A stretch of DNA of 64,000 bases from Cordia subcordata (GCA_028554755.1 JAPTOF010000002.1:28701001-28765000); one strand, 5' to 3'. Positions 1 to 14,940 are shown, counted from the stretch's first letter. The notes: generated from the letters alone by a model not told the origin. Translations and numbers: made by a program.

Positions 1-3000
1 TGATCACCAATTGTAGTTTGGTGCCAACTATGACTAGTACCTGTAGGCAAATTAAAGACATTTAACACATCTACTTAATTAATTAGCTTTACAAATTGTA
101 GAATTTCTATAGTTACTTTTAAGTGCCAAAAGAATGTTAATCAATCGTTACTTACAAATAGTGGGAGTAGAGAGATCCACGTAAACGTCAACCACTCTGC
201 GTAGTACAATGATTTGAAAAATTAATTTGAGAAATGTATTACTAGTAAGTGAATCAATCTGTTTGCAGATTTTTACATACACATATTATTACCTTGAAAG
301 AAATAGAACAAATTGTTAAATTCGTATGTCAAATGTCGATATGCATATAAAAGGTGAGAACGAGTGATAAGAAAAAGGGAAATATCTAATATTTCTAATC
401 GACTTATTATGAAGCAAAAATCTTTAGAAAGTATCTTCAAAGGTAGCTCAGCTAGGAAGATGAAGAAAGTGGCTTACTGTGGACATTCAAAAGCAATAAG
501 ATGATGGTGACGAACCACAAGGAGATACTGCAAAAATCAAACTTCAAACAAGTAAATTATGCAGCAATTACGTATTAATTAGTCTAATAATAATCATTAA
601 CCATATAAGCATTTCGGTTTCAAGACCTTATTCCTAAGACCCTCTTGAAGTCATCCTCCATGCATCTCTTGATGTATTTATGGAAATCGAATTTGGAATT
701 TGGACTAAAATGTGCCTGCACGAGTAGATTTTATATATCAGAGCTCAATTTAAAAATTAGATTAATATTGGGTCAAACTAACCAAAAAGAAAAAGAAAAA
801 TCTAATATGATCCTGGACAAGAAATTGAGGACACCAATTACATACTTACATTGATGAATCCATTTCGGATTGTCATATAATCTACCTTGGATATCGAACC
901 AAAAAATTGTCTGAAAAATGCTACCTGTTACATCATCACAATAAATAATAACCAAGAATGCTACTTGTTACATTAAGGACTAATAATAATATTCATGTCT
1001 AAAATATTAATTGCTGACTAATTTGATTATGTTTAGAAAACATTGATAACTACACTCAACTAGCTAGTAAAACCTGACTAAGTGAGTCGAAGATGAAAGT
1101 TAATGTGAAGAGAAAAAGAAGGATAAATTCTCACAATCCATCTAATCCCAGGTATTCTTGATAGTCCAGAATGACGTTTAACAAAAGATGTTTGATGAGC
1201 AAACCTAAATCTTGCTGGATCTGGAGAACATCACACTCAAAGTTAGCGCTTATATATATACATATATATATATAAACATATATATATATATATAATCAAC
1301 AGGTACCAAGCAAGTCAAAAATATAATTAGTTTCAAATTTAGAGAAATTGGAAAATTGATGACCATTTGTAAATTCGTATTCTAAGGAAGCGGTTTCCAG
1401 TTCCCAAGCCTTCCACTTCTTCATCTGATTAACATACATATATAAACAAGAAAAGAAATGAACATAGTGCGTATTTGAGTGATAGAATTTAATATATTTT
1501 GTAAATCTCAATGCTTCAAGAGCGATCAAAAATCGTTAAATCGTTTTGAAGAATTCTTCTTTATATATTATTAATTACCTTGGCCTGCCCGAGAACCATG
1601 AGGATGACGCTGTATAAAATATGCACTACGGCGAGGACGAATATAAACAGATGCAACTGATGTGCCGCCGTATATGAAATCATTGGTACTCTCTGCACAG
1701 ACATCATTGATCGAAGATTATTAAATTACTATCTCATCTAAAAATTTAAACTTATAACGTGTATGTTGGCCCGTTACAATAAGCAGACATGCCTATTCCT
1801 CAAACGGTAGCATTCTGGATAATCGGTTGGTCATACCAATCGATCGAAAGACCGATCGATTGAGGCAGTAACCAAACAATGGACTTGCCAGCCGAACGAC
1901 CGCTTGACCAGTAGGCCTCAACCATTGTTCAATAGATCAACCGGCCTTATAAGATTCGTAACCACTATTTATTTGTTGCGTTAACACACTCCTAACTAAC
2001 AAGGTTTGCATATTTGTGGTATTTAAAGAGAGGGGTATGATCTCACATCCTTGCCACAAGAATTTTTCTGATCACCAGCGGCCAAGGAGCGACGCCAAAT
2101 CATATCATCAGCAGCAAATGATAGTAATTTCCTTCGTCTGTCGTCATGATCTTCATCATCACCTCCCTCGCCATCTCCACGTCTGCATGGAAACCACTTG
2201 CCTTCAAGGCTTGAGGGGATACAAATCCTTGCAATTCCAGCTGTTCCCACAGTCAGTAATAGGGATATAAACCCAAGTATCATCAGCTCTGCAAAATTAA
2301 CATCACAATCAGAAATTATTAATTCCAATTATTATGAGTTAATTAGAGAATTTTTATTCACAAAGCTAGCCTTAATAATGCTTATTTAAAAATATTAGTA
2401 CCCAAAAGAAATAGAAAGTAGTATGTAAACGCACTTATTTAAGTCGGTACCTACGCAGACTAGGGTGTTTGATTTAGTTTTTAAGCTAGTCAAACTTGTC
2501 AAAATCATATTTAAGTTAGTATACGTATTTGTTTTTTAATAATAAAGAAAGTGAATTTTTTTTAAGTGCCTTTAACAAGAAAATGAAAAGCATTCTGCCC
2601 CAAATATTTTTTATTGCTTTAAAAACTCTGTAAAAGAAAGCAAGTTTGACCAAATTATTTATAATTTTATTCTTACCTTCTAATATTTATTATTAAACTA
2701 ATTTTCCTATTATATCTTTATTATGCAATAGCTTATTTAATGTTTATTATATGTTTATATTATATATATACATATAAATAATATAAATTAACTTACTAAA
2801 TTACAACATTTTGACACCATGTTTTTAAGAAATAAATAAATAACTATATTTATATTGTGTTTTAACTAATATTTTATTTTCATGTCCTTAATAATTATAA
2901 ACGAGTAATAAAAAATAAAAAAAGATTAATATTTAACATCGTATTTGTACCGGCTTTAATCTTCTCCAAAGCTTGGAGCATGGCCTTGTTCTGCCGCCTC

Positions 3001-3244
3001 CGGAACAACTAATACGAAGGCAAAAAGAATCGTACAAAAATCAGCTATATACTTTCTCAACTCTATTTGAAAAAAGAAGTGCAAATAGATTCAATGATCA
3101 CACAGCGAAAAACAAGACAAACACCTTCGCAAGGGACTCAATTCCATGTTCAATCAGGACAGAGATGACAACGAAAATTGCACACACAGCTGCAACAGAC
3201 CACGTGGGCGTTTCCAAGAAGGATTTCTCTCCCGCAACCGCCAT
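1..3244 (-). CDS. MLO: MLO-family seven-transmembrane protein, 3' end outside window
   Basis: Eleven exons can be joined: 3125-3244, 2951-3008, 2047-2288, 1579-1692, 1364-1424, 1135-1220, 850-924, 627-715, 478-527, 156-196 and 1-40 (cut by the window edge). All have GT..AG borders and the frame stays open for about 325 residues; the family is usually 500-600. The N-terminus [13 protein letters not shown], the motifs [42 protein letters not shown] and [17 protein letters not shown] are MLO signatures. Hydrophobic stretches lie near residues 15-34, 61-81, about 155-178, and again after residue 285. MLO proteins are plasma-membrane proteins, known as powdery-mildew susceptibility factors and calcium-channel-like proteins; the calmodulin-binding tail lies outside the window. 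The loop after the second membrane segment carries a strongly acidic then basic stretch (residues about 96-112). The nearest Arabidopsis relative, from memory, may be MLO9 (AT1G42560). Introns are AT-rich; no frameshift was seen. Confidence 0.93.
1249..1303. repeat. TA-rich microsatellite in MLO intron
   Basis: An alternating (TA)n tract interrupted by CA and AAA lies in the MLO intron between the exons at 1135-1220 and 1364-1424. It is a simple repeat and probably length-polymorphic. Confidence 0.8.
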
Positions 3245-3904
3245 GGTCTTCGAGAACAAGGACTAGCTCGCTCTTTCAGAGTGGTATCTCACTGATGGCT
3301 CGAGCCCCGAGTCTCCAGCGAATGACAGAAGGTTCTTTCTTGGCAATGCAGCAGCTTTATAAGTTTGAGCAAAAACCAATGGCAATGTGTCCAATGAGTC
3401 CATATATTGGTTTAGTAGTTTGTTATAAGATTGTCTTATGTTTATTGTTCTGACACGCAGTTATAGAATAATTGTTGATGTGTTAACGTTGTCATGCAGC
3501 AGAAAACGTCGGCTTGGGGAAGATTAAAATACTGGGGGGCTTAGATTAATACAAGACGTAGCCGGCTGCTAAGGGCCAACAAAGGAAGATTCTTCGCGGA
3601 CCAAATTGTTCGGCACGCATATGTCACAGTCCTTCTCACTGAACATCTCTAATTGGTCAATCCTTCTCCAACATTATATATTTTCGAGCGTCTATTGACT
3701 GGGTCTAACATACTGAAATCGTTGCAAAATTTTCTTGTAAAAGATTTCTGGGTATTTAACATGCCTAAATTATTACAAGATATTGTAAATTATTTGTACC
3801 CTACTGGAGTGGGTTAAATATGTAGTCTTGGGCATTCATTAGTTTGAATCACATTTTTACTCCAAAAAAAAACAAAAAAATCGTCCTCCAATAGTTTATC
3901 AATA

Positions 3905-4101
3905 TATTGAATTTCGCAGATGAAAATCATTGTTTAAGGTACATATACAGAGAAGTTAATAGATGTGCTGATTGGTTAATCAATATAGGCCTGAAGAAAC
4001 TTTTCGGAACTTGGATCCTTGACAAAATACATAGACCACTCGTTGAATTGTTAGAACAAGATAGAAAGGGTAAGACGTTGCCTAAAAGGATAATTATTTA
4101 A
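3905..4101 (+). mobile_element. LINE (non-LTR retrotransposon) remnant, C-terminal RNase H part
   Basis: An open stretch ending in a stop at 4099-4101 encodes RYIYREVNRCADWLINIGL, the typical plant LINE RNase H motif (hhYREaNxxADxLAnxG). It is followed by a short tail such as ends these polyproteins. No intact upstream reverse transcriptase is seen, so this is a 5'-truncated relic. It lies in the spacer between the MLO and plastid-protein genes. Confidence 0.7.
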
Positions 4102-4729
4102 AGTTGGCTTCGACTGTCCTTATACACAAAAAGAAAATTATTATTTAAATGTGTGTAGTTGCAAATTTAAATTTTATAAACTAAACACAGGTTTTCGAAA
4201 GAAATTAATGTGGATTGAGTACCATAAGCTCTATCTTTAAAAATGATAGGTGCTCGTCGGACCAAAATCTAACTGCTAGCTTACAGAGACATTGAATCTT
4301 ATCAACTAGCTTCAATTACTCAATCTCTCATTGACAATTATTATAAATTACCTAAAATCATTATAAATTTTGCAAGATAATTATGAAACAAATTATGATT
4401 TAGCGAAAGTTAAACGAAAATAGATGCTTTTGCATCAGAGAATAATTAAAGAGGCCTCTCAAATCATTGTTTCTGTTACATCAATAACGTATTGCCTATA
4501 CGTCGCACCCCTGATTTATAATTAGTCCAATAATTTGACCCAAAAAAGAAGTCCAATAAAATATTGGTTTTTTTAAATAATGTTCCATTTACATTAGCAA
4601 GCAGCTAAGAAATTTCTATAAAATTAATATGAACAACCTCTGATAACGGAAGCGACAATTAGAAATCTGATAACATTCCTTTGTGGGTTTACATCAAAGT
4701 ATCTGGAAAGTTTGTGAAAATTTTTTAGA

Positions 4730-5221
4730 GTTAATATCACATAAGTTCCTATTGTTTCTTTACTCTTTTAAATTAGTCTATATCATTTTTAAATGTTTAA
4801 ATTAATTTTTAATATTTCACAAATATATATATATATTAGTCCTTGGTCTTCAAAAGTATGTATGTTAGCCTCAATTGTTCACAAAGATAGTCAAACTAGG
4901 TCTTATTAATTATTTGAAAAAATCATATTAGTCTTAAATATTTTATAAATTTATCCAAATTAGTCTCAGTTTTAAGGAAAAAATGAATAGAAAAGATTGA
5001 GATTAATTTAAATAAGTTTGTAAAACATTAAGGATTAATTAATATAATTCTTTTAAACAATAGGGATGAAACATAAAGACTAGTATGAATGTTTTTAAAA
5101 TAATAGGAATTAATTTGATTATATTTGTGAAACATTAAGCACTAATTTGGATGTTTAAAAATAATGAAGATCAATTTGAAAAAAAAAAGAAAAAAATAGG
5201 AACTCTGTAGAAAATTAATCC
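4730..5221. repeat. Foldback (inverted repeat) element, about 490 bp
   Basis: The left arm, about 4730-4972, is an imperfect reverse complement of the right arm, about 4996-5221. Matching pairs include AGTTCCTATT near 4744 with AATAGGAACT near 5195, the TTTCACAAATATA block near 4818 with TATATTTGTGAAAC near 5117, and ATTAGTCTTAAATATTTTA near 4927 with the block ending near 5035. The two arms meet around 4973-4995. I infer a foldback MITE or a hairpin small-RNA source; no transposase is present. Confidence 0.75.
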
Positions 5222-5406
5222 TAATTTTAATAGAATACATGAAATAAAATGTATTTTACGTTTTTTTTTTTTTTGGGTATAGTTTACCTTCCAAGTTCCA
5301 AAACAACAACAGGACTGTGGAACACTTCACTAATATTAACCTTAAAAGCTTCGAAAATTAGAAGCCTACTCTCTCGTCAGTGTCTCACTCTCGAGTCTTT
5401 GAAGCA

Positions 5407-8359
5407 ATGACAGCTCTCTCAAGCTCACAACTCTTATCTAAAACTCCTTCAGGTTATTATTATTCTTTTTCATTTCATTTTCTTTTTCTATTTTTCACCT
5501 TTTATTTTGCTAACAACTATTAAGCATTACTAATTTCCATTCTTGAGAGAGATGAAACAATGAACATTGCTTTAACGTTTTTCGTTTTTATAAGAGGAGC
5601 AGCAAATGGGGATTAAAGAATCTTGACGAAAGATCCAAATTTTGGATCTTATTGGGCAAATGTGCAACCTTTTCTAAGCTCGTGTATGACTAGAGTTTTA
5701 TGCACCGAACTATATGTTTTGAGATCTGACCCTTTCTAAACCCCTCCCATTGCTACAGTTTTGTGTACCAACCTGTGCTTTTAGTTAATACTCTCTCATT
5801 CTGCTACTTGTATGTAAAAAAGGATATAACTTTTGCCTTTTAGGATCTAAACTCGTGTATAACTTTTGCCTTTTAGTTGATACTGTTTCGTGACTAGTAT
5901 CTATGAGCTGCTGCATTCATTATCTTCTAAGCTCTGAGCTGCAGGGTTGTTTGCTGGCTTGTTTTCATGAAAATTCAACAGAGATGTGAAGCTGTGCTTA
6001 AAAGATATACATGCTTTAATTATGATTGATACTTATGCTGCAATATGTTTGTCATGCCGCTGCCCCGAAACTTTATCTTTTAGGACTAGGAATGACTGTA
6101 TTGCGCTTCAAATTCAACCACCTAGTTGGTTATCTGAAGTTATTCGGCTCATTTGAATTAACTTTTTCTAAAAATGCTTTTTTCTAGAACTTTTGAAAAC
6201 AAAGTTTTTTTGAATGGCTAAAATTTTTGACTTTTGGGAGAAAAAAAAAAAAAAACTTCTTGAAATGTAATCCAAACATGATGCAAAAAAAGATTTGATT
6301 TTTCAGGAAAGAAATAACTTTCTCATTAAAAAAAAAAAAAAACCAATCTAAACAAGCTTTTAATTGAAGTCATGACACTAACTTGAAAACCATACTCTCA
6401 TCATGTCTCGCACCAATCCGTGGCATCACAAAATTCATTTGATCTCTTTATGATGTTGCAACTTTGTTAAGTTGATCTTTTACCATTGGGATGGTTCAGG
6501 CTGTGCATTGAGGCCAGTGGACAAATGTCTCATGAGTTTGGTTTCTCCGAGTGGCATATCCTTCAGGCATGCAAGAAAATCATCCAGCAATAGGAGCCCA
6601 CTCTCTGTTCAAGCAGGTTACAGGTATCTTCTTGATATGCTAGGATGCTTTTCTTCATCATTTTGTTACAGCAACTTTAATTTCAATTTTGAGAGGAAAA
6701 AAGTTGAACCTCAAAGCTCGATCTGCCACAACAAAGTCTTGCTCTTACATTGTTTGGGTTATAGGAATTAATGCCGCAATAGTCTGTGAAATTGCAAATT
6801 TCAAGTGCTGGTGCTTCTTCAGCTTACACAGCTTCACGCACTCAGTTATAAATGTTTCTGTTTGATCCTATCAATTCAACTTAATAGAAGCTAGATGGGA
6901 TTGCCAATAGGCCATGGTTGTGAAACATACTTTGTAATTTGATTTGTGTTCTGCGTGCATTGTGCCATTATAAGTGATCACTATATTTATGGGCACTCTT
7001 CCTTCTTTTCTTCTTTTCATGATAGTGATGGAGGAAAGCCAAGCGACGCGAGTATATTTGTTAGTGGCTTTATTCTGGGAGGACTTGCTGTTGGCACACT
7101 CGGTTGTATATTTGCACCTCAGGTGGTATCACATACTCTTGCAGATTTTTTCAAATCAATGCTGTTATCTTGCAATGGGTGCTAGTTTACCATTCTTCTA
7201 GGGGACTACTGACAGATTTTTATGATGTGAGATACCAGTTATGATCAATATTATTTTATTGAGCTGTTTAATTCTTTGCATTTAAGGAGGATGCTTTGTG
7301 AATAACTTCATGTGTCATATATGATTGACAAGTTTTTGCTCTTTTGCAGATCAGCAAGGCATTAGCTGGAACTGACAGAAAGGATCTTATGAAGAAACTG
7401 CCTAAATTTATTTATGATGAAGAAAAAGCTTTGGAGGTAACCAGGTTCTCTCCATGGTTAATAGCATAAGACTCTCTTCTAATATGTCCTATCTTTCTTC
7501 TTTAAGCAGAGAACACTTTCTATATTTAATCTTTAGAGCTGTTTCATTTAGTTTCTTGGTTTGGTTTTTCTCCCAACTGTTCTTATTGCCAAGATAAGTC
7601 CTGAAGCCATGCCTTTTAATGCTTTCTTCCTGCACGAATATATCATCTATAATTGCATGTAGGGATATACAAACTTGTTATCTGTTTGTCACGCCATCAA
7701 ACTCATTAGTTCAAGTTCGTAACTTTCCTGCGCGTAGAGCAATGTCGTTCATGGTCATAGAAGAAACATAATATTCATATAATCATGTCGATAGAAGATC
7801 CCAGGAAACCAAAAAGTGATCGTGTGGAATGAAAAATCATTTGTGTAAGAATCGTGCACGTAAAGCAGAGGTGTTCAATTCAAGCAAATAGTAATAATGT
7901 TGATCCTCTACTGCAAGCAGGCTTTTGTTTGTTGATGCAACCACTTGACTAGCTGTCTTCCTCAGCTGAAGCAAATTAGCTGATGTTCAAACCAATCTTG
8001 TTCTTTTTCTTTCCCTGTATCCTTTTCTTTTTGTTGTTCTTTAAACTTATTTCTACAAAGTCCTCTGTGCTAAGAAATGGGCAGTGTAGGCATCTTAATA
8101 AATCATTCTTTTGTTTCTTTAATCTTTTTTCTCGCTAGATTGTTTTCTAGTTTCATGTAGTTGAATTTATATTTCCATCTCTTCATTTTATTAACGCCAT
8201 AACCATACTGTATTTAATCTGCAGAGACAACGCAAAATACTGACCGAGAAGATTGACCAACTGAACTCTTCAATAGATGAAATTTCTAATCAACTGCAGT
8301 CAGATGATAATCAAAATGAAGCAGCTATCAATCTAGACGAAGTTGATGCATTTGCATAA
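5407..8359 (+). CDS. Chloroplast inner-membrane-localised small protein (AT1G42960-like)
   Basis: Five exons (5407-5452, 6500-6623, 7026-7122, 7350-7436, 8225-8359) give 162 residues. The first 55 or so are rich in Ser, Arg and small residues with few acidic ones, as in a plastid transit peptide. One hydrophobic segment follows (residues about 66-86, [19 protein letters not shown]), then [20 protein letters not shown], and a C-terminal heptad-like stretch (about 119-145) suggests a coiled coil. I recognise this as the small plant family whose Arabidopsis member AT1G42960 is described as localised to the inner chloroplast membrane; its biochemical role is unknown to me. The first ATG of the spliced frame was chosen as start. 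It lies directly upstream of GAPB in the same orientation, as in Arabidopsis. Confidence 0.87.
6147..6357. mobile_element. Candidate Tourist-like MITE in intron 1 of the plastid protein gene
   Basis: The stretch begins GGCTCATTTGAATTAACTTT. Its end reads, on the other strand, GCTTGTTTAGATTGGTTTTT, so it has imperfect terminal inverted repeats resembling those of the better copy at 36642-36876. The interior is A/T homopolymer-rich. The target-site duplication is unclear, so this call is tentative. Confidence 0.4.
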
Positions 8360-8914
8360 GTATGCTTTTCTGGTTATATGTGATGTTGAAGCTTCATGTG
8401 AGCAGAGTTCGGCCAACTCTAGAGTGCTCACCCGGGTCGATACACATATTTGCGAGCTCATATTATCAATTTCAACAATCAGTTCGTGCTGGATTTTGGA
8501 TTAACGGCTTCATACATGTCACCTAAGTCTCATTGTAGCTATAATGAACATGTTCGTGGTTTTCTGCTAAGCAAGAAACAGTTAGGGTGAAAAAGGAAAT
8601 TTTTGTGTACTTTTTAGTGGATGTAACATGAGTTTACTCGCTCCCATAACTTTTCAAGTTGGTTCTTTCGCTGTTTACTGAATGAATCCTCGGATGTGGC
8701 CCTCCCGATTTCTCTGGTCCAAATTTTGTTTCCTCTGCTGTGCCTTAGTCCATTTCTGTCACAGACTGCAATAATTGTTTATGGCCATTCATTAGACTAC
8801 TGTTATTTTGCATACCAAAATACTCACTTGAGGAAAAATCAATCATTTAAAATGGTTTGGACATGTTAGGAGGTGCTTGATTGAGGTGCTAAGAGCCATG
8901 GACGAAGACTTAAA

Positions 8915-9295
8915 GGGTGTTTGGCTTTGTTTTCTTTAGCAGTTTCTAAATCATTGATATTTATAAGTAACTTTTGATACTTATAAGCAAATACTAAATA
9001 AGTAGAGAAATGTTTGGATAAAATGTGCTTGTGAGTTGTTCATATGTTTGGTAAATATGTACTTATAAATAGTAGTGTTTGTTAAAATAACTAAAAGGGG
9101 TCGTTCATTAGTAATATTTTAAGGGGTATAAACTTTCTTTTATTTGGTTGACTCTAATGGCTTATAAGCAGTGGAAAAAAGCTAAGGGTGATTTTTGGTT
9201 GCTTATAAGTAGCTTTATATGCTTATAAGACGTGTATATTTTATTTTTCTGCTTATAAGTAGGTTTGACAAACCTATAAGTACTCCGAGACACCC
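8915..9295. mobile_element. Candidate MITE(s) with GGGTGT-type ends
   Basis: The region starts AGGGTGTTTGGCTTTG and ends in the complement of GGGTGTCTCGG, with several copies of GCTTATAAG or ACTTATAAG between. Its part from about 8990 to 9105 is clearly similar, in reverse orientation, to the element at 49597-49743 (shared blocks such as GTTTGGATAAAA, TTTGGTAAATA and AGTAGTGTTT). So it is a dispersed repeat and not unique sequence. The superfamily is uncertain. Confidence 0.55.
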
Positions 9296-9707
9296 TCCTA
9301 GAAAGAATTAAATAAAAATATTAAGACGAGATTTGCGTGCACAGAACTTAGAGAGAAGATGACTCTTAACATACATAACGAGATATGTTGTTCGATTGAT
9401 TTGGTTTAATTTAGTTTTTAGTTGACCCAAATCAAGCCCTCAAAAAATGCCATGTGGGGTTTGATTTTATTAATTCGTGTGACTTCTACACTGAAGCAGA
9501 CGCTGATATTTTGCTTTCCTGTTATCAACTTTGAATTTCTAACAGCCAGAAGTACAAGAAAATCTAATGGCTCAGGCATATTCTTTATCTTGGACTTTTG
9601 CCCTGTCCATGCAGGCCTCACATCACTTTCATACAGTTTCATGCACATAGTTAGGATTGTGGTGGATATATAATCTGCAATATTCAACAATATGCTAACA
9701 CCAATCC

Positions 9708-9771
9708 AGGGAGGAAAAAAAAAAGAAAAAGAAAAAAAGAAGAAAAAAAGGAGGGGAAAAAAGGAGAGAAA
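9708..9771. repeat. 64-nt homopurine tract upstream of GAPB
   Basis: Every base from 9708 to 9771 is A or G. The tract lies about 235 bp upstream of the GAPB start codon. It could form an unusual DNA structure or exclude nucleosomes; that is inference. Confidence 0.85.
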
Positions 9772-9823
9772 TGAGTGAACAATCTGTGGTTTACATTTGA
9801 AAAGGTTGACACCAAGACATGAT

Positions 9824-9829
9824 CTTATC
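9824..9829 (-). promoter_or_regulatory. I-box (GATAAG) in GAPB promoter
   Basis: CTTATC on the plus strand gives GATAAG on the other strand. The I-box is known from light-regulated nuclear photosynthesis genes. Its position about 180 bp before the GAPB ATG fits such a role, but a six-base match alone is weak. Confidence 0.4.
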
Positions 9830-9960
9830 TAATATCTATATTCATATTCCATCCTTACCACTCATTGCTTTAACTCACTTGCAGCCATAATTTCAGAACT
9901 TTGGCAATGGAATTATACAAAGCATGGAGAAATATTAAAAAGGACAAATTTGCAACTGTT

Positions 9961-9971
9961 TATATATATAG
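9961..9971 (+). promoter_or_regulatory. Probable TATA box of GAPB
   Basis: TATATATATAG lies 36-46 bp upstream of the GAPB ATG at 10007. If used in the normal way it would leave a 5' leader of only about 10-15 nt, so an additional upstream start site is possible. Confidence 0.45.
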
Positions 9972-10006
9972 ATTAGAAGCTATACTTTATAGTTTTAGTG
10001 GCAGCT

Positions 10007-12965
<2,959 letters not shown>

Positions 12966-14940
12966 TTTAATCTTTTTTTGCAGAATTTTTCCCTTCCATC
13001 TCTCTTTGTACAATCGATCAGTCTTGGAGGCCATGAATCTCCCTTGTAAAAGTGAAAAAAGGATTGTTAGAAACATGATTCTTAGAAAGCTATACATCAC
13101 TTGTGTTTGATATTACCGCTGATTGGGGCATTGCCTCACTTTCCATAATGAAATTGTTATTGTATCTCTATTGTTTATCAGATGAGGATATTAGCATTAA
13201 TCACATTTGCCTCATTTGTCAGTTACACAATGTTAAAGAGTAGGTAGAGGTAATCCCACCAAATTAGATGGTCGTTTCTCCACTTGGTACTTGTAAATGT
13301 TTCATTTTTTGGTCATTGAAAATATAAATATAGATTGAAATTGTGTTTTAAAGAAATTTTGTATTTCTAACAAAAGAAAGAAAAGAAAAAATATATAAGG
13401 ACATCAAGTGATCATACGATCAGACAAGTGCCTTTGATAAGGGTAGACTCTAATATTCGAAAATTTCGTCAGTTTTACATTGTCATGACTTACATATAAT
13501 CTAAAATGTTAAAACAAAGAATATTTTTTCTTCCGGTACCAAGACTCAAAATTTGTAACTAGCTCCTAAGAAAAGCTACAAATGACAAACAACAAACTCT
13601 ATCCTACAGCAACTCTCGAGGACCAAATGCTAGCTGGCGTTGTCTTTCTTTATTATCACACTAAACATAAAATTGAAAAGTATATAATACCCACAGTACC
13701 ATGCACATCTTAGTCAATTTCGCATTTTTCTTCTTTTTTTCTATATTTTATTTTTTCCTCAACGTATAACCTAAATTTCTTTTTTTTTATTTTTAATGGA
13801 TGGACTCGTATCGCTACAAAAGCTAAAGGCTCTACAAGTCAAGTTTGACTATAAGTAGTGGTTTCATATCTCGTGTTCTGCACAAATTGACTTATTTCTA
13901 ATAGTAGATGTTAGTTGAGTTTATTTTTAAGAGCATATGACAAATCTAACTATGAGTTTTTGAAATTAACAATTGAGTATTTTATAAACATTCGTTGAAT
14001 TAGCAATTAAATTTTTAAATAAAAAATAATAATGTATATCATTGATAGATACTAAAATAGATAAACATGACATAGTATATTAATTTAATTATTAAAAATT
14101 TAATGATAAAAAAGAATAAATATTATGCATAGAGCAATTCACAAGTTAATAATAAATAATTTAGGAATAAATGCTATTTTAAAATTGGTAATTCAAATTT
14201 TAAAGTAAAAGTAGCAATGTATATTGATATTAGACACGAAATAACAGAATATATAATAGATAATAGATCAATAAAATATAAGAATATATAAAAATGACAT
14301 TAGAGATTAATTTGGTTATCAATAATTTAATAATAAATAATAAATAATAAACTAATGTATAAGTTAATAATAAAATAAGAAATGCAATTTAAGAAATGCC
14401 ATTCTTAAAATATGGAAATTTTAGTAACTATAATAAAAATCAATTGACCTTTTGATCATATTCATTATCTTAAACCATAGAAAAAAAAAAAAAACAAACA
14501 AACAAAAAAAACGTATGAGATACAATATTCTATCCCGTAACTTGCAACTTTCTGAAGATAAATAAATACATCTTTGCATGCAACACATCATTCTTTAACC
14601 GATCAAATGATAATTTTTGCCCAACAAAAAAAAAAAAAAAAAATCAGATGATAGCAGCTATAAATCGCAGCAACGTGGCGACTCCACGTGGCAACTAGTT
14701 AATGGAAACCCAAGCCTTAGTGGAGCCCACAGATGAAAATTCCCGCAAGATCCGTTAAAAAAATCGCCGTAGTTGTTGAAGGAGACAACAAACCGCAAAA
14801 ATCGAAAACCCTAAAAGTTGAAAAGGAAAATCGAATCTTTTCATTGAATCTTCTCAATAGGTATAAATCAATATATATATTTTTTTCAGTAGCTATAGAT
14901 CATTAACTAGATAAAACTAATCGCGTTTCATGAGTCAGAA
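12966..14940. other. Intergenic region and IRE1 promoter
   Basis: After the GAPB 3' region this nearly 2-kb spacer is very AT-rich. At 13900-14400 there are diffuse repeats of ATTAAAATTT and AATAATAAAT type. No coding frame resembles a known family. The last 300 bp carry a G-box and then the probable leader of IRE1. Confidence 0.6.
14684..14691. promoter_or_regulatory. G-box CCACGTGG upstream of IRE1
   Basis: The palindrome CCACGTGG lies 250 bp before the IRE1 ATG, and a related AACGTGGC lies 14 bp upstream of it. bZIP and bHLH factors bind this core, and bZIPs of the unfolded protein response recognise CACG-containing elements. Regulation of IRE1 through this site is inference. Confidence 0.45.

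Larger units (their letters stand above)
3245..5406. other. Intergenic region between divergent MLO (-) and plastid protein (+) genes
   Basis: This 2.2-kb spacer holds the upstream regions of both divergent genes. It also contains a LINE RNase H remnant (about 3905-4101) and a large foldback repeat (about 4730-5221), listed separately. Apart from these it is AT-rich and I see no further gene. The stretch just before 5407 (CT-rich, about 5369-5400) is probably leader of the downstream gene. Confidence 0.6.
8360..10006. other. Intergenic region with repeats and GAPB promoter
   Basis: This spacer holds the 3' end of the upstream gene, a GCTTATAAG-rich repeat at about 8915-9295, a 64-nt pure purine tract at 9708-9771, and the proximal GAPB promoter, each listed separately. 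Short open frames near 9420-9690 on both strands show no family resemblance and are treated as chance. Confidence 0.6.

Noticed and set aside
442..462. GGTAGCTCAGCTAGGAAG resembles the D-arm start of a tRNA
   Set aside because: No matching acceptor stem, anticodon arm or GGTTCGA T-loop follows. It lies in an MLO intron next to the exon at 478-527.
9418..9690. Overlapping open frames on both strands of about 83-90 codons
   Set aside because: Each looks like a chance frame next to repeats; neither contains a recognisable motif.
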